Source of the DNA: Phorcus lineatus
Lineage: Eukaryota; Mollusca; Gastropoda; Trochida; Trochidae
DNA: 64,000 bases
Assembly (NCBI GenBank): GCA_921293015.1
Contig: OV121081.1
Span: 46,339,877 to 46,403,876 of the forward strand
Direction of reading: 5' to 3'
In this document: positions 12,055 to 24,300 of the stretch, piece by piece
Layout: each line of letters opens with the position of its first letter
How positions within the stretch are numbered: position 1 is the first letter of the stretch
Position numbers and translations under genes: made by a program
The notes under the pieces: model-generated
What the model was told of the DNA's origin: nothing
The model's database searches: none
The model's input: only the letters and a program-made list of their open reading frames with translations

Positions 12055-15000
12055 TCACATGAACATGTCATCGTAACCTGGTGGCGGTAGATGGTCGGGA
12101 TCTGGGCTGATGGAAGAAAAAAACAAACAATTTGACATTTTGACATTGTTGCTTTTTTGAGTTATGTTTATGTCCAAAAGTAGCTAGAAATTTCATCAGA
12201 ATATCTTGTCCTTGACATTCTTGAAATAAGCCTCAGATAATTGTGAACGAATGAACATCACAGTTGGAGTGTTTTGGCAGTGTTTGAACAAATAAATGGT
12301 ACACAATAAACAATTTGTGATTGTAAATGTTTACAGTTCATCTAATGATAATGAACTTTTTTTTATATCTTTCTGGCATTTTTTGTTGGAAGTGACAAGT
12401 TTGACGGGACACATAATGTTTTTTTTTCGACTACAACTTTGGAGGGAGAGCATTTTACATCAGTAATACAGCTTGGAAGATCATCTTCGCATCAAACCCA
12501 ACAAACAGGCACATTTTAAAAACACACCTTTATTTAGGATAAATGCAAGACAATTATCTTTTTCAAATGATACAGAGATTACACAAATAAGAAGACACAA
12601 CATTATCTGTGAACAGTTAAAGTTTTTAACTAAACCACATCTTTCAAACTAGTAAAACAAAGTTGCTTACCCGGGTCTTCCAGGAGGTCCAAATGGATCA
12701 AACCTGGCCCCAGGTGGCACTGCTCCCCTTCATTAAAACAACACAGAGAATTTTTCATCAATTCTTGAGATTAAAAATACCATGTCCTAAAGACGTTTTT
12801 AAGGTAAACAAAAAGATCCCACAATAACGAAAATAAAAATTCCCAAGTGCCTGAAAGTAACATGCTAAGGTTAGTTACACAAATATATTTTCCTACTATT
12901 AATTGACTGAAAGTTGTTCACACTAAAATGGCTGCCGGCAGTTTTCGCTTGTTACTTGATACTTTCTATGACTACTGACCATGTTGAATAATGAAATGAT
13001 TCACCCTCTGAAGATAATGCATTTGGCATCAACATTATAAAGAGAAAATTTTAAGACATAAAATGACCAAAAGATTTGCTACTGCCCCTTTATTTCAAAT
13101 CATATCGCTGAACTGCCAACACTATGATATCAACCTGTTTTCAATGATAACTCACAAACGGCCATGAGAATGTTATGAAGACAAAATTCTACGTCCCTTT
13201 AATATATATACTACTTATATGACCTATATAACACTATCAACTAAAATTTGTCTTTGTATCTAAAAAATAATTTTCTAGAATTTGTTTGCACCAGGGGAGA
13301 GTGCGATTGTCAAGTTTTCATAAATCATAAGCATTTAGATAGTATTTTCTTCCCTGATATAACCAGTACCTTTTGATAACATAATATCATTTATAAAGTT
13401 TGACATAAGTGACTCAAACAACATATTCTTTGTCACTTAAACATGTCATTGTGAAACCTTTTCTTCTTAAATTATTATTTTATTTAGATTAATCACCTTT
13501 GCAGCATAACACTGTAATATGGAATGGCCAAAGAATTTCAAGTCTTAGACCTTAAAGCTGGAGTAATGTAAGAAAATGTTGTTTGTAAGATGAACATCAC
13601 AGAAAGACGTGTCCTTGATAATCTTTAGGAACTACCAATGTCCCTATACCTTTAACATTATCTTCTCAAGTTAATGGATATTTCATCTTTCGTTTTTAAT
13701 ACCATGTTTATCTCACTTCAATCAAATCATGACACTATTGACTGACTTGTGTAGGTAGTGATTTCTACTTGATGATATTTGATTTCCAATAGATGGATTA
13801 CATCAACCTACTGATAAGATTAAAACTTACGGAGGTAACCTTCCAGGTAGACCTGCGTTAGGGTCAGGTCCAAAACCTTGACCTCCGGACCGTCTTGGGT
13901 CCATCAACATTCCTCCCATTCCCCCTGCTAGAGGGTCAAGGTCACCACGCCCAACGGCAAAGGGATCACTTGTTGGCATCCTGATTTCACCAAATGTTGA
14001 AAAGATAATATTGTTATAACACACAAATACTAAAAAAGATCTCTATATTACAATGAAAGCTCTCATCAATGCAAATGATGCTATTCACATTAGCCACACA
14101 AAAAGATTAAGTTAAAATGTTTGTATTTATACATAACCTTAATACATGATCCCCATTTATATCAATGACCATGTTCACATGAGAAAAAAAGGTATCTATC
14201 AATTATAGAATACAGTAATTCGTCAGATGTACTCAGAGGTTATTTCTAATTGACGGGTAATAATTTTTAATTTAAAAACAAATTCAAGTTGAACACTGTA
14301 TGTATACACAGTGAAAGAATATCACATGTCATTATAGATATTGTTTAAATGATGAGGCACCCATAAAATATTAGCAGGATCCACAGAGTATTCATACAGT
14401 AATAAAATCTCATTGAAAACAGTGAGAACCTTTCACTTGTATCTTGCTACAATTCTGATCCAAGTACTGCTCTATGGGGTTCCTGTCTGGGGGATTTTCA
14501 CCTTTCAAACAATTAGTGACACTCTATATATAAAATGGCACTGATGGCTCCCTAGTCTCATTGCTGATTGGCTGAAATGCAGAGGTCACCTGGGACATAT
14601 TGAGCAATACTCTGAGAAGAAATGCAACAATTTACGAGTGACAGGTTCGGTCACATTTCAGGCAAATTATTATTGACGATTTCCATATAGGATGAAAAAT
14701 TAATATTCGGAATGACTTACCATTCAGGGGGAGGAGGTTGCCTGCGACTTGGAACCCGAAGTGGATCCTCTTCATACAGTGGTTGTCTCCCTTGTGTTGA
14801 CCTTGAACTTGAGGCTGTAGATGCCTGCTTTGAACCCTTATCAAATTCTTTCAACAAATCTGATTTTATTCGGGTTTCAAGTTCTGATAAATTCTTAAAA
14901 GCGCTGCAAAAGAAAAGAACATTATATATTTCTGAATTTTTTAATTTTTTTTCTAGTCACTAGCTGTATCTATCAAAAAATTTTGGGATGAGAAAAAAGC

Positions 15001-18000
15001 ATACCAAATTTGAACACCCCCTCAAGATATTACTTGTGCCAGTCTACATAACTGGCTAAGTTAAGCCTTCTGCATTTTGTTAAGTTTTAATATAATAATA
15101 TGTAAGAATTTATATAGCACTTGTTTCCAGTTTGGTAAACTGCTCAAAAGCGCTTCAGGCAATGAACTGTCCTGGGAATAGTCTAAAAATAGCAGTCTTT
15201 AAACAAGACTTAGTGTGTTTTCAATAGGGATTTGAAAGTGCCTGGGCCCAGTTCCACAGAGCTCCCTTAGACTAAGCTAGGTGATCGTAACGTAATGTAA
15301 GAACTATGAGTTAAGAGTGTTCTTAGCACTAAGGGTGTGTTTTGACATTAGGGCCAGCTCTTCAGTGTAATGAAGCTTAACTTGATGGAGGTTACTACTT
15401 ACTGCTAATAAGAGTGCTGCATTCAAGCATGGAATTTTTGTCAATGTAGCATGGGGCAAGTAAGTCATGAAGACTAGAACAAGTTAGCCCATGAAGGGAA
15501 AGAAAATAATAATCCCACTACTTGTGATTGAATGACATGAAAGGACTTATATTATAAAGTCTTTTCTAACACATTATGAACATTTCAACCTTTGCAACAT
15601 CTTTTCACGTAAAAAGAATGGACACAAACCTATCAAACTCTGTGATATTGTCAGTGGTGTAGTTGGAAACCCGAACATTCACACTTGTGACCTTCTCATC
15701 TCGGGTTCTCTGAAAAAAATTTATCACTTGCGCATGAACTCGGTGAGGTGAGGTGAGGTGATTTTGGGATTAACAGCGCTTTCAAGACTATTTCACTTAT
15801 TTCAACTTAAAATTTTAGGTGTAATTACACCAACACTAAAAGAGTTATCTGTCATCCTGTATATAGGAACAGATTAATGGGGCAGAAACATTTTTTGAAA
15901 GAGTTTTTTTCCCCAAATATACATTAGTCTCATTATCCTCATCGGGTTAAAACATCTCATAAGTCAACCTGATCATCCATAGTGGTAGAGGATATAGTCA
16001 AGTGTCAAACACAAACAACTGGTGGCCATTATTGTGTGAACACCTTTCATTTATTATAGGCGGGTTTATATTGCTTAGCTTAACTGATCACATTGCGATT
16101 GTTTCAAAACTGCCTCTTCTGAAAAAAACCCCATTGTCTTGCAATGGGAACATTTTTTTTCATTTTTGTCAGATCACTTTATTCAATTAAAAAGCGTGCT
16201 ACTGCCGCTTTAAGAAATCTGTTCTATGCTCACCATGAAATGGACAAGAAGATTATTATCAATTTTGACCACTTTAAGAATGAAGTCCTCCTGTGATGCT
16301 GTGTTTTGGTACCTCAGCACATACAGATTACAGTCCTCATTCCAACCGCGGGGTAGAAGCTCAGTCTTCTTCTTCGCTCCACTCTGGGTCAGTATTCAGG
16401 AAATAATTATAAAAAATTAAATATTCAGGAATTAGTCATGAAACACGGAGCAATGGGCGATGTAGCTCATCAGGTTGTAAAATTTCTTAGCATTAGGCTG
16501 GTGCCTTATTATCATGATCGTACTTCGATGAAATGTATGTAAACATTTCAGCTTTCTAAGAGAAAAAGATGAAAATTAGAATCTAAAAGCTTTATTTAAC
16601 TTTTGTTGATGAAAGATGAAAATAGGTTTTAGGGTGTTGTCCCTTATACCCGTATTTAGCACAATAGTAGAGGTGTCTGTTCCCAAGATTTGCGATTTCT
16701 TGAGTCACTTGAGAAGTTGAAAAAACTAAAAGTTTATGGGCTGACAGACATGCGCCATAATGTTTTGTAATAAGGTGATATATTGGCTGCAGGATAAATA
16801 TTTTGATAGGTTATGATTTCAAGTAAACAATATGTGCAAGTTACATGTATTCCAAAAAATTGAGCTTTGCAGTTCTGGAGGTGTTAATATAAAAGTTTTG
16901 CCAGACTACATTTTCTGGGCGCACATCGAATCTGTCCATTCTGTACCATCTCTTTGAATTCCTGGTAGACAATCTTCTTCAGCCCTTGGATGTTTGTCGA
17001 CTATGTTTTTTAACCATTGGATCCCTGTATACAACCTTTAAGGTTAGTTTGTCTAGCGTAAAGGCAGGTCATGTGATTTAATTTCTATAGTGCCTGCTAA
17101 AGGATATAGCTAGTACTCCCTAAAAGTTTACAAATGCTGGACGACGCTAACCACTTGCAGATGATTCATGCCATATCAGACCTTAAAGTCACTGAGATTG
17201 CCCAAGAGATTCAAGTGCATTTGTGATTGCATTTCATATGTAAAATTATGAAATTTATCAAAACAAATTTAAGCAATTTCAGGAAACAATCAAATTTGCG
17301 AAAAATATTTGACAAACAAGAGAGAATAGTGTCAAATTCACAGGGACATGTATCGTATATTACCGTAAATTGTAATAATAATAATGTATAATGATATTAA
17401 AAATTGTATCTCTTCTATATAAATACTAAAGGGATGTAACGTCCTAGGACCCCTCATCAAATTCCGGGACGAAATCAACTTGGAAATTCAAAATAGATTA
17501 ATACATACATACATACATACATACTCTTCTGTAGTGAAGTTACGAAAAGTTAATGTTTAGCCAATCAGCGAGCCGCTCGTATTCTGTGCTATCCTTCCGA
17601 TATTAAGGTTAAACATGGCTGACCCGAGGGATCGAAACCACATTTAATGCAGTAAAAGCTCGCTTACAAGGTATGGATCACATATATTTCATTTGAAAAG
17701 TCATTTTACGAAATCGGAATACATAGGGATTGCGATATGGTCCCGGAATTTGACGAGGGGTCCTAGGACGTTACATCCCTTTAGTATTCATATAGAAGAG
17801 ATACAATTTTTTATTTCATTATACATTATCATTATTATAATTTTCGGCGATACACGTCCCTGTGGTTAGATTTGAATAACTAATTCATTATTCATATACT
17901 GTAAAATCATGATATTTCGCCGGGGTTTAATTTTCGCGCTTTTCGCGCAAAGCTATAATGCGCGAATAATAAAACATCGCGAAATATTATAGTTATGAAC

Positions 18001-20965
18001 GTGAAGATAACCAATAACAGACAAATAATTTGGTTGACACATTTTATTACTCACAGGAATGTATGGTTCGTTCATTAATGACGAGTCACTAATTATATAG
18101 AGCTCTCACAAGTGTGTACGCCGATATGCACGTTGTTTGTTGTGCAAACACAGTCATCACAATAATCCGGCCGGGCGGAATCCACTCTTGATCGCCAATA
18201 TGCGTGTCCTGATGTTTTGATTGCGGTACGCTTGAGTTTCGATTCGGTGCGTAGTGCGGTACAGGACCCTCGATTCGGTAGGTTCGGTATGAAATTTCTT
18301 AGAACGAGATCTCGAGAAGTCACATCATTCGAACACTATTGTTTGTAGTTAAAGATCAAACTAAACCGTTCCAAATGTTTACTTCCGGGAAAATTTGGCG
18401 ACAGGTATTGGTACCACTTCAAAACTTGAATACGTTTAATGACAATAAATACAAATATTTTGAATAAATATTATTGTTCTTATAAGATAATTACTACTAG
18501 TTTCACTGTAATCTTTGCTGCAAGGTGCATGTAGTTTTGCTCACTAAATTTTTGCTACTGCTACGTCGATGTGCGCGAAAATTAAACCCCGCGAATCAAT
18601 CATTTTTTATGTTTGCGCGAAAATAACGCCCCTCGAAAATAAATGATTTTACAGTATTTTCTTAATTAGCAGTGGTAAAATTTGAGATCTTAGTTAAAGG
18701 GGAACAACAACCCTAGCCTTTCAGACCTAATTGACAAGCAGTTACGTAATTGCCATAGCCGGGAAAGAGGTCACATGACACGGACTGGGCGCCGGCCAAG
18801 CGGTCATTGTGACAGGGGAATCCCCTTTATTACATGCGATCGTTGATTGGCTTATATATATTCGTTCCTGACACGATGCCTGAATTCCAAATTCCAAATT
18901 GATTTTATTTTTTTTACCACTTTAGAACTTTTGTTAACTTAATTTGGGTTTCTATGACATATTCTAAATCTTATTCCCCCATTCATTGCAAATAACTAAG
19001 GCATAAGCCCCACGTCGGCGACATAACACAATGGTGGAAGCAGACGTTAAACTTCAACCCAACAACACGATGCCTGCAGTCCAAAATGGAAAATGGCTAT
19101 AGCTTCTCTACTATCACATGTCGCTGTGAGAACACCTGCAATCGGTCGACTATAGGGGGAGCATGTCCTTGCCGTACAGCCGTTGGCCTTTTGTCGATGA
19201 TTATTGAAAATATTTGGCATTTAAGTGATGAAAATGCAATTATTTCGAAATATATCAATTCTTTAATTTCAGTAAGCTGCCTTAAGCCCACATACAATTA
19301 TAAACAAATAAAACAGAATTAGAGAGGAAGTGAATTGACAATGTTTATTCCAGCTCGTCAACTGAAAACATGGGAGTAGAGCGAGATTACAGTGACTGTT
19401 TAGACCAGACTTTCCAAGTACTATATAACTTCCTTGAAGTGTTATAAACAACGTATGTGATTGATCTCTTACATAATATCCTTATTATCATTTCCTGTTC
19501 CGAGGACAGCTGTGCTTTATTGCTTTATGCCTGACTGGTTGGCTGATAAATTAGATAACATCATTGTGGATTTCAGCTTTACCGTTCATGCATTGTATAA
19601 TGTCTGAGAGACTACGTGGAATAAGATATATCTATAACAAAATGTAGATTATGCGGTTTTGCTTATGTTCAAGATTAATCCAACTATATTTTATATTTTT
19701 CACTATCTTTTAAATGTCAAAAGCATGTGTTCATCTACTGTGAATAATTGGCGAAAAAAATTCTCTGTAAGACTGGTAAATACATGTACGTTAACAATTA
19801 CTGCCAGGTTTGTATACATCATTTTTCAAGTCATTCTTATTCTTATCCATTCGTAATTAGAAATCCCATATCGGAACTATCGGGACGCATGATGTACGAG
19901 GTGAACCCCTTGTCGATGACTTTGAAATAATGAAAATATTAAATCAATTTTCGATTGTATCATCATGATATTATACCTGAAAATTTTACTGATAAATAGT
20001 CAACTCAAATGCGAGACATACTAAACCGGACCCCAAAAAACCAGTTTAAAACACCCTATCATCAAGGTAACCCTTTTAGTTAAACTTTATAACTAGTGAC
20101 CAGTATATCCTTCATGTTTTCCCTTTTTATAACTATCAGTGATATTTTAAAATTATGGCAAACGTGTCTTAAATTTCTGAAAAATGATTGTGTCTTCTTG
20201 AAAAATGTCAACTTGGTGTTCAATTATGCTCTTAAAAAGTTGGATAACTATATGTGAATTGTATCAATATTAAAAGTGCATTGATTTTACAGTTGTTTAA
20301 TCCAGGTTCAATTTACTGCCAAATATAAAAAACAACCCTCAAACCCCTATCTGCCATAGATAAGAAATTTCAAATAGTTAGGAATTGAGTAATAGTGACG
20401 AAAATTCAAAATATATCCACAGAAGTCAAAACCTAACTTTTAAAAATATCGACATAAATATTGTGAACTTTGTAGTGTCCAAGCTTACAAGTTAAATGTA
20501 AACAACTGCATAATACCAGAGCACCAGAATTGTTTATCTAATTTTGTAAAAGTTGAGGGAAATAAAAACTAAAAAAGATTTCCCTTTCACGACATTCTCA
20601 CACGCGTATCCGGTTGGGTAATTCGCGCGTGTAAGGAAACCGCGCGCGTAGGATGCAGCGCAGAAAAAACACCGCTGAGTAGAGAGCACGCTGATTGAGT
20701 TTTACGACTCTCGCGGGGCCTCGCTAATAAAACACTGGAAGTTAAAAATTAAAGTTGTTGACCCCCTTTAACTATTACATTCAAGACACTTTAGAAATTG
20801 AGCTCAACTTTCAGTTTCAGTTGAGCAGCTCACCTCGCCAACTCCAGTGCATTTGAAACCGCTCGACACAATATTCCAATGGAGAACGCACATGACAGCA
20901 TCTTCCGCACATTTTAACTGTTGGACAACACTTTCATACAGAAGTTCTAAACCTGGTTGTGACAT
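12055..20965 (-). CDS. PSMF1: Proteasome inhibitor PI31 subunit
   Basis: Seven exons join with consistent phase on the minus strand: 20965-20834, 16383-16234, 15709-15630, 14903-14721, 13980-13831, 12727-12671 and 12106-12055, giving 267 residues, near the usual 270. The N-terminal FP domain is shown by GLELLYESVVQQLKCAEDAV with VLHWN and GVGE, then ELLPRGWN and LYVLRYQ. The C-terminal half is the proline- and glycine-rich tail typical of PI31: PLYEEDPLRVP, VGRGDLDPL, GGMGGMLMDPRRSG, PPGARFDPFGPPGRP and the end PDPDHLPPPGYDDMFM. The final HLPPPGYDDMF block is the conserved proteasome-binding tail. PI31 binds and modulates the 20S proteasome and, through its FP domain, the Fbxo7 ubiquitin-ligase adaptor. 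The start ATG at 20963-20965 is chosen because the family begins just before GLE; an upstream in-frame ATG at 21022 is possible but unlikely. Neighbour TRMT11 is transcribed divergently. Confidence 0.95.
12844..13092. mobile_element. Miniature element, AAGTGGCAGTAGC-end family
   Basis: The interior AAAATGGCTGCCGGCAGTT and the following CCCTCTGAAGAT match the element at 63261-63491 in the same orientation and spacing. The right end GCTACTGCCCCTTT matches its terminal inverted repeat. A related right end also occurs alone at 16193-16212. It lies in a PSMF1 intron. Confidence 0.6.
15095..15175 (-). repeat. 3'-end fragment of a retroposed repeat
   Basis: AATTTATATAGCACTTGTTT followed by ACTGCTCAAAAGCGCTT is the kind of sequence found, reverse-complemented, at the 3' ends of LINEs and SINEs in marine invertebrates. 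The rest of the element is absent. It lies in a PSMF1 intron. Confidence 0.35.
15244..15354. repeat. Palindromic CTTAG/CTAAG miniature element
   Basis: It begins GGGCCCAGTTCCACAGAG and ends CACTAAGGGTGTGTTTTGAC before ATTAGGGCC, so the termini are rough inverted repeats. It is homologous to 11806-11908 in reverse orientation. Related fragments lie at 46893, 53368 and 63935. It lies in a PSMF1 intron. Confidence 0.65.
15744..15802 (-). repeat. SINE family A, short 3' fragment
   Basis: GGTGAGGTGAGGTGAGGTGA is followed by a GCGCTTTCAAGACTATTTCA match. Only the tail end of the SINE is kept. The GGTGA copies look like the simple-repeat tail, read in reverse. Confidence 0.55.
17339..17864. mobile_element. 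Miniature element with about 135-bp terminal inverted repeats (CACAGGGAC ends)
   Basis: The left terminus CACAGGGACATGTATCG is mirrored by CGATACACGTCCCTGTG at the right end. Complementarity continues inward through AATACTAAAGGGATGTAACG and TCCTAGGACCCCTC to about 135 bp per side. A tract of (ACAT)n lies inside at 17502-17524. No transposase frame is visible. A compact relative with the same ends is at 48580-48720. It lies in PSMF1 intron 1. Confidence 0.85.
17897..18656. mobile_element. Miniature element with TACTGTAAAAT ends and GCGCGAAAAT motifs
   Basis: The left end TACTGTAAAATCAT with GGGGTTTAATTTTCGCGC is mirrored at the right by GCGCGAAAATTAAACCCC and ATGATTTTACAGTA. The right side contains extra GCGCGAAAATAACGCCCC. 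A central 550 bp shows no transposase domain. It sits directly beside the preceding element in PSMF1 intron 1. Confidence 0.75.
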
Positions 20966-21309
20966 CTTGATATAATCAATGGCAAAAACATGGAAACTAC
21001 AGCAAGTTTCCTCAAATGTCACCTCTCCGACAGATGCAGAAAGTAAACTTCCGGTGAGGAGTAGTAAAAACTGTGATTCATAATAATGGAATGAAGAATA
21101 TCATTTGATTTCAAAGTATCCTTTAATTCATCATATGATACCTACTTTGTAATTTTTAAATAATATAACAACATATTTTTTTGATTCACATATGGTTCTA
21201 AAAGGGGAAACTTTTTTAAAGCATCATATCTTCTTTCGTTTTAGGACATATTAGTGTTCCTAAATTTAAACACTTAGCGCTTTCTACCTCGTTATTGAAG
21301 AGTTCAAAG
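20966..21309. promoter_or_regulatory. Shared bidirectional promoter of PSMF1 and TRMT11
   Basis: The two start codons face away from each other across 344 bp. An ETS-family (GABPA-like) motif ACTTCCGGT lies at about 21047-21055, a site often found in bidirectional housekeeping promoters. No TATA box is convincing on either side. The transcription start sites are not visible from sequence alone. Confidence 0.6.
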
Positions 21310-24300
21310 ATGGCTGCGCCCATCGCAAAACGTGCAGTTGTCAAAACTGCAGTGGAATATTCTCGCAAATATCTTGTCCACTTTGCGAGTGAACATATTG
21401 ACTTTAAATTGCCTGTTTGTTGAATTACATTATTATGTTAATTTTTTTCGGTGGTTGAGAAATTGGTGTAGATCATGATTAATAGATCTTCGTATTGCTT
21501 AACTTTACTGTAACTGTAGTTCAGATAATCTGAATTTCGGTTCGTGTGAGATGATTGCGCATTGTTTAGAGTCTGAAGCCTATTTAATTGAGAAGGGTTT
21601 TGCCTCCTAAATCAATAAAAACAAAAATATCCAACATCAATACACATGGATAATATAGATAAACCCTTTGACTACAGTACCGAAACAGTGTTTTGTTTTA
21701 GAAAATTTACCGAAATTGCGTACTTTGCAAAAAGCTCTTCTTAAAGTTATATCTTGAAGTTCAGTAATATAAGCCTCAGGGAAGAATATTGATTTAACAC
21801 TTGAATAATGACATAGGTAATCTGAAGATGTTCTTTGAGAATGCCAAGTTTGTGAAAATATATCTTTCAATCGCTGCTTAAGAACAAAGGTGGAAAACTT
21901 ATCATTTCCAACATCATGCGATAACCATACATGTGAAAAACCAGACATAAAAAGAATATTTCTAATATCAGACACCCAAGAAGTGTCTGATCTTTTCAAC
22001 ATATTATAACAATGTAAAGGTAGTCTCGCAGAATTCATGCGAATAATCTTTATCCAGTACTTTACAGCTCTAAGTTGAGATGAACAAATAAATTTGTGCG
22101 GCCTGTTTCTCCTAAAACAGCCTTATTAGAAGCATATTTACCAATGCCTAAGAAACGTTTGAAATATGCGGTATGGACATTTTCTATAGATTCATTATAT
22201 TTTACACCCCAAATCTCAGATCCATAAAGAAGGATTGGTGCGATTTTTCTGTAAAAAATCTTACAAACCACTGGAAAGGTTATAAACTTATTTTCTTTCA
22301 AAACATTATATACTGGAATAAGGGCTTTAGATGCTTGCAAAGCCAGCTGATTACAAGCTACTGACCAAGACAATCAAGAAGACACAGTCAATCCTAGATA
22401 TTTATAATATGTCACAACATCAATATTCTTATCACAATGTGTCCATTTTTCAAACTTATTCAAAATACCACCTTTCCTGAAAACAATAACTCCTGACTTC
22501 TTAAGATTTACTTCAAGGCCCCATTTCACACAATATAATTGAAGAACATTTAACTGTTTCTGAAGACCACTAACTGAAAATGACAGTAAGGCAAAGTCAT
22601 CAGCAAAAAATAGCAACATAATATCAACAATATCTTGGGAGACAAACACTCCGTAATCCCATTCTTTATACATTTCTGTTACAAGTTCATTTATAAAGAA
22701 AATAGAACAGGACTGAGCACACAGCCCTGACTAACACCTAATGAAGTTTTGAAACATTCAGTGACTCCACTCGTCCGAATACAGGCTTTAACTGAAGAAT
22801 ACATGTTTTGTAAAAGTAATGACAATTTACCAGTTAGCCCTTTCTTGATAAATAAATACATCATCTTCTTTCTATCTACATAATCAAACGCCTTTCGGAA
22901 ATCAATAAAGGCACAGTAGAATCTCCCTTTAGGCTTACTTAGATACTTTGTACAAAGAGCTTGTAAAATAAATATATTATCTGCTGGTGAATAGCCAGGT
23001 CGAAATCCAGCCTGGGATTCTGATAACAATTCGTTTACATCCAGCATTGCTATCCCCTGCCCAAGGTGGCATCTGTCATTGTGAAATGAGGGGTTTCAAT
23101 GCCTCTAAATAAAAGGGAAAAGGAAGAAATGACAGCAGTTGGATATAATAGCCAAAGGGTTTATCTTTTCATCTGTGTGTCCATTGAATTTAGATGTTTA
23201 GATTTTATTGATATAGATTTTAAAACTGAATTAATCAAATTAATTGGGAAGCTGCTGCAGCTAAAATAGGCCTTGGATCCTAGGCGTCAAAGTTGTTACA
23301 TCTCTAGATTCCAGTTGAAATGTTTTCGTTAACCCTGTAGTTGAATAGAGAACAAGTTATATGGATTTACAACTTCTTTATTTCAGGATTGCGACGTTTC
23401 GGTGTAGATGCTAACACCGTTATCAAGCAAGTGATAACAGTGTTAGCATCTACACCGAAACATCGCAATCCTGAAATAAAGAAGTTGTAAATCCATATAA
23501 CTTGTTCTCTATTCATCTCACCAACTTCTAAATGCCTCTCAAAGAAGTCAACCCTGTAGTTGTCTGAAATATCTTTTGTAATCATTCTAACCCTGACAAG
23601 AATTGTTTTATGTAATATTGTTTCTATATTTGACAACTTTTGGAAAGGACATGTGATAAACCAATTGCCATAGAATAATCAGATTGAGTTTTTGCAATAT
23701 ATTGATAAATGTTTGATGTAAATTTCTGTCAGATAATAAGTTAACTATTATTTATTATTACTTTTTCATTATGAAGGTGGAACATGTGTCTCCGATACAA
23801 TTAGCTTCACAAAAACATTCCCCTTTAATATCCAAGTCCTGTTGTAAATAAAAAGTTGTACTGGTCCGTAAATAAGTTTTTATCATCTCAATCAAAAATT
23901 TTGTTTGCCATCCTAATTTATGGAGATTGAAATTGAAATGTTGCCACCATCTTTGGTGAGTTTTGACGTAAAACAGCAAGTTTGATAAAATAATTCATTG
24001 CAAATATTATGTACATCTCAGAAAATGTATCAACAAATTCTTGTCATAGGTATACCCTTAAAAGGTCTAAAAATTAGTCTTCAGGCATCTAGGATTTTAG
24101 GAAAAAGGGAAAAAATCTCACGACTACATTACCAACCTAACTAGTCTATGACAATCTTCATTATGAATAAGACTATATGACCAAGATCTAACGTTTAGAA
24201 GTTGGTACATTGAATGAAAGGATTTAACAGTGCTCAAGAATTAAATTCAACCTTTAGTTCAGAAAAATAATTGCAGATATTTGATTCTCGTTTATGAAGA

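Noticed and set aside
18093..18323. A 76-codon open frame on the minus strand
   Set aside because: It lies inside the TACTGTAAAAT miniature element, shows no domain and has no splice context.
23040..23343. Continuation of the LINE toward its endonuclease domain
   Set aside because: No endonuclease motifs appear upstream of the reverse transcriptase fragment on the minus strand. The element is taken as 5'-truncated near 23060.
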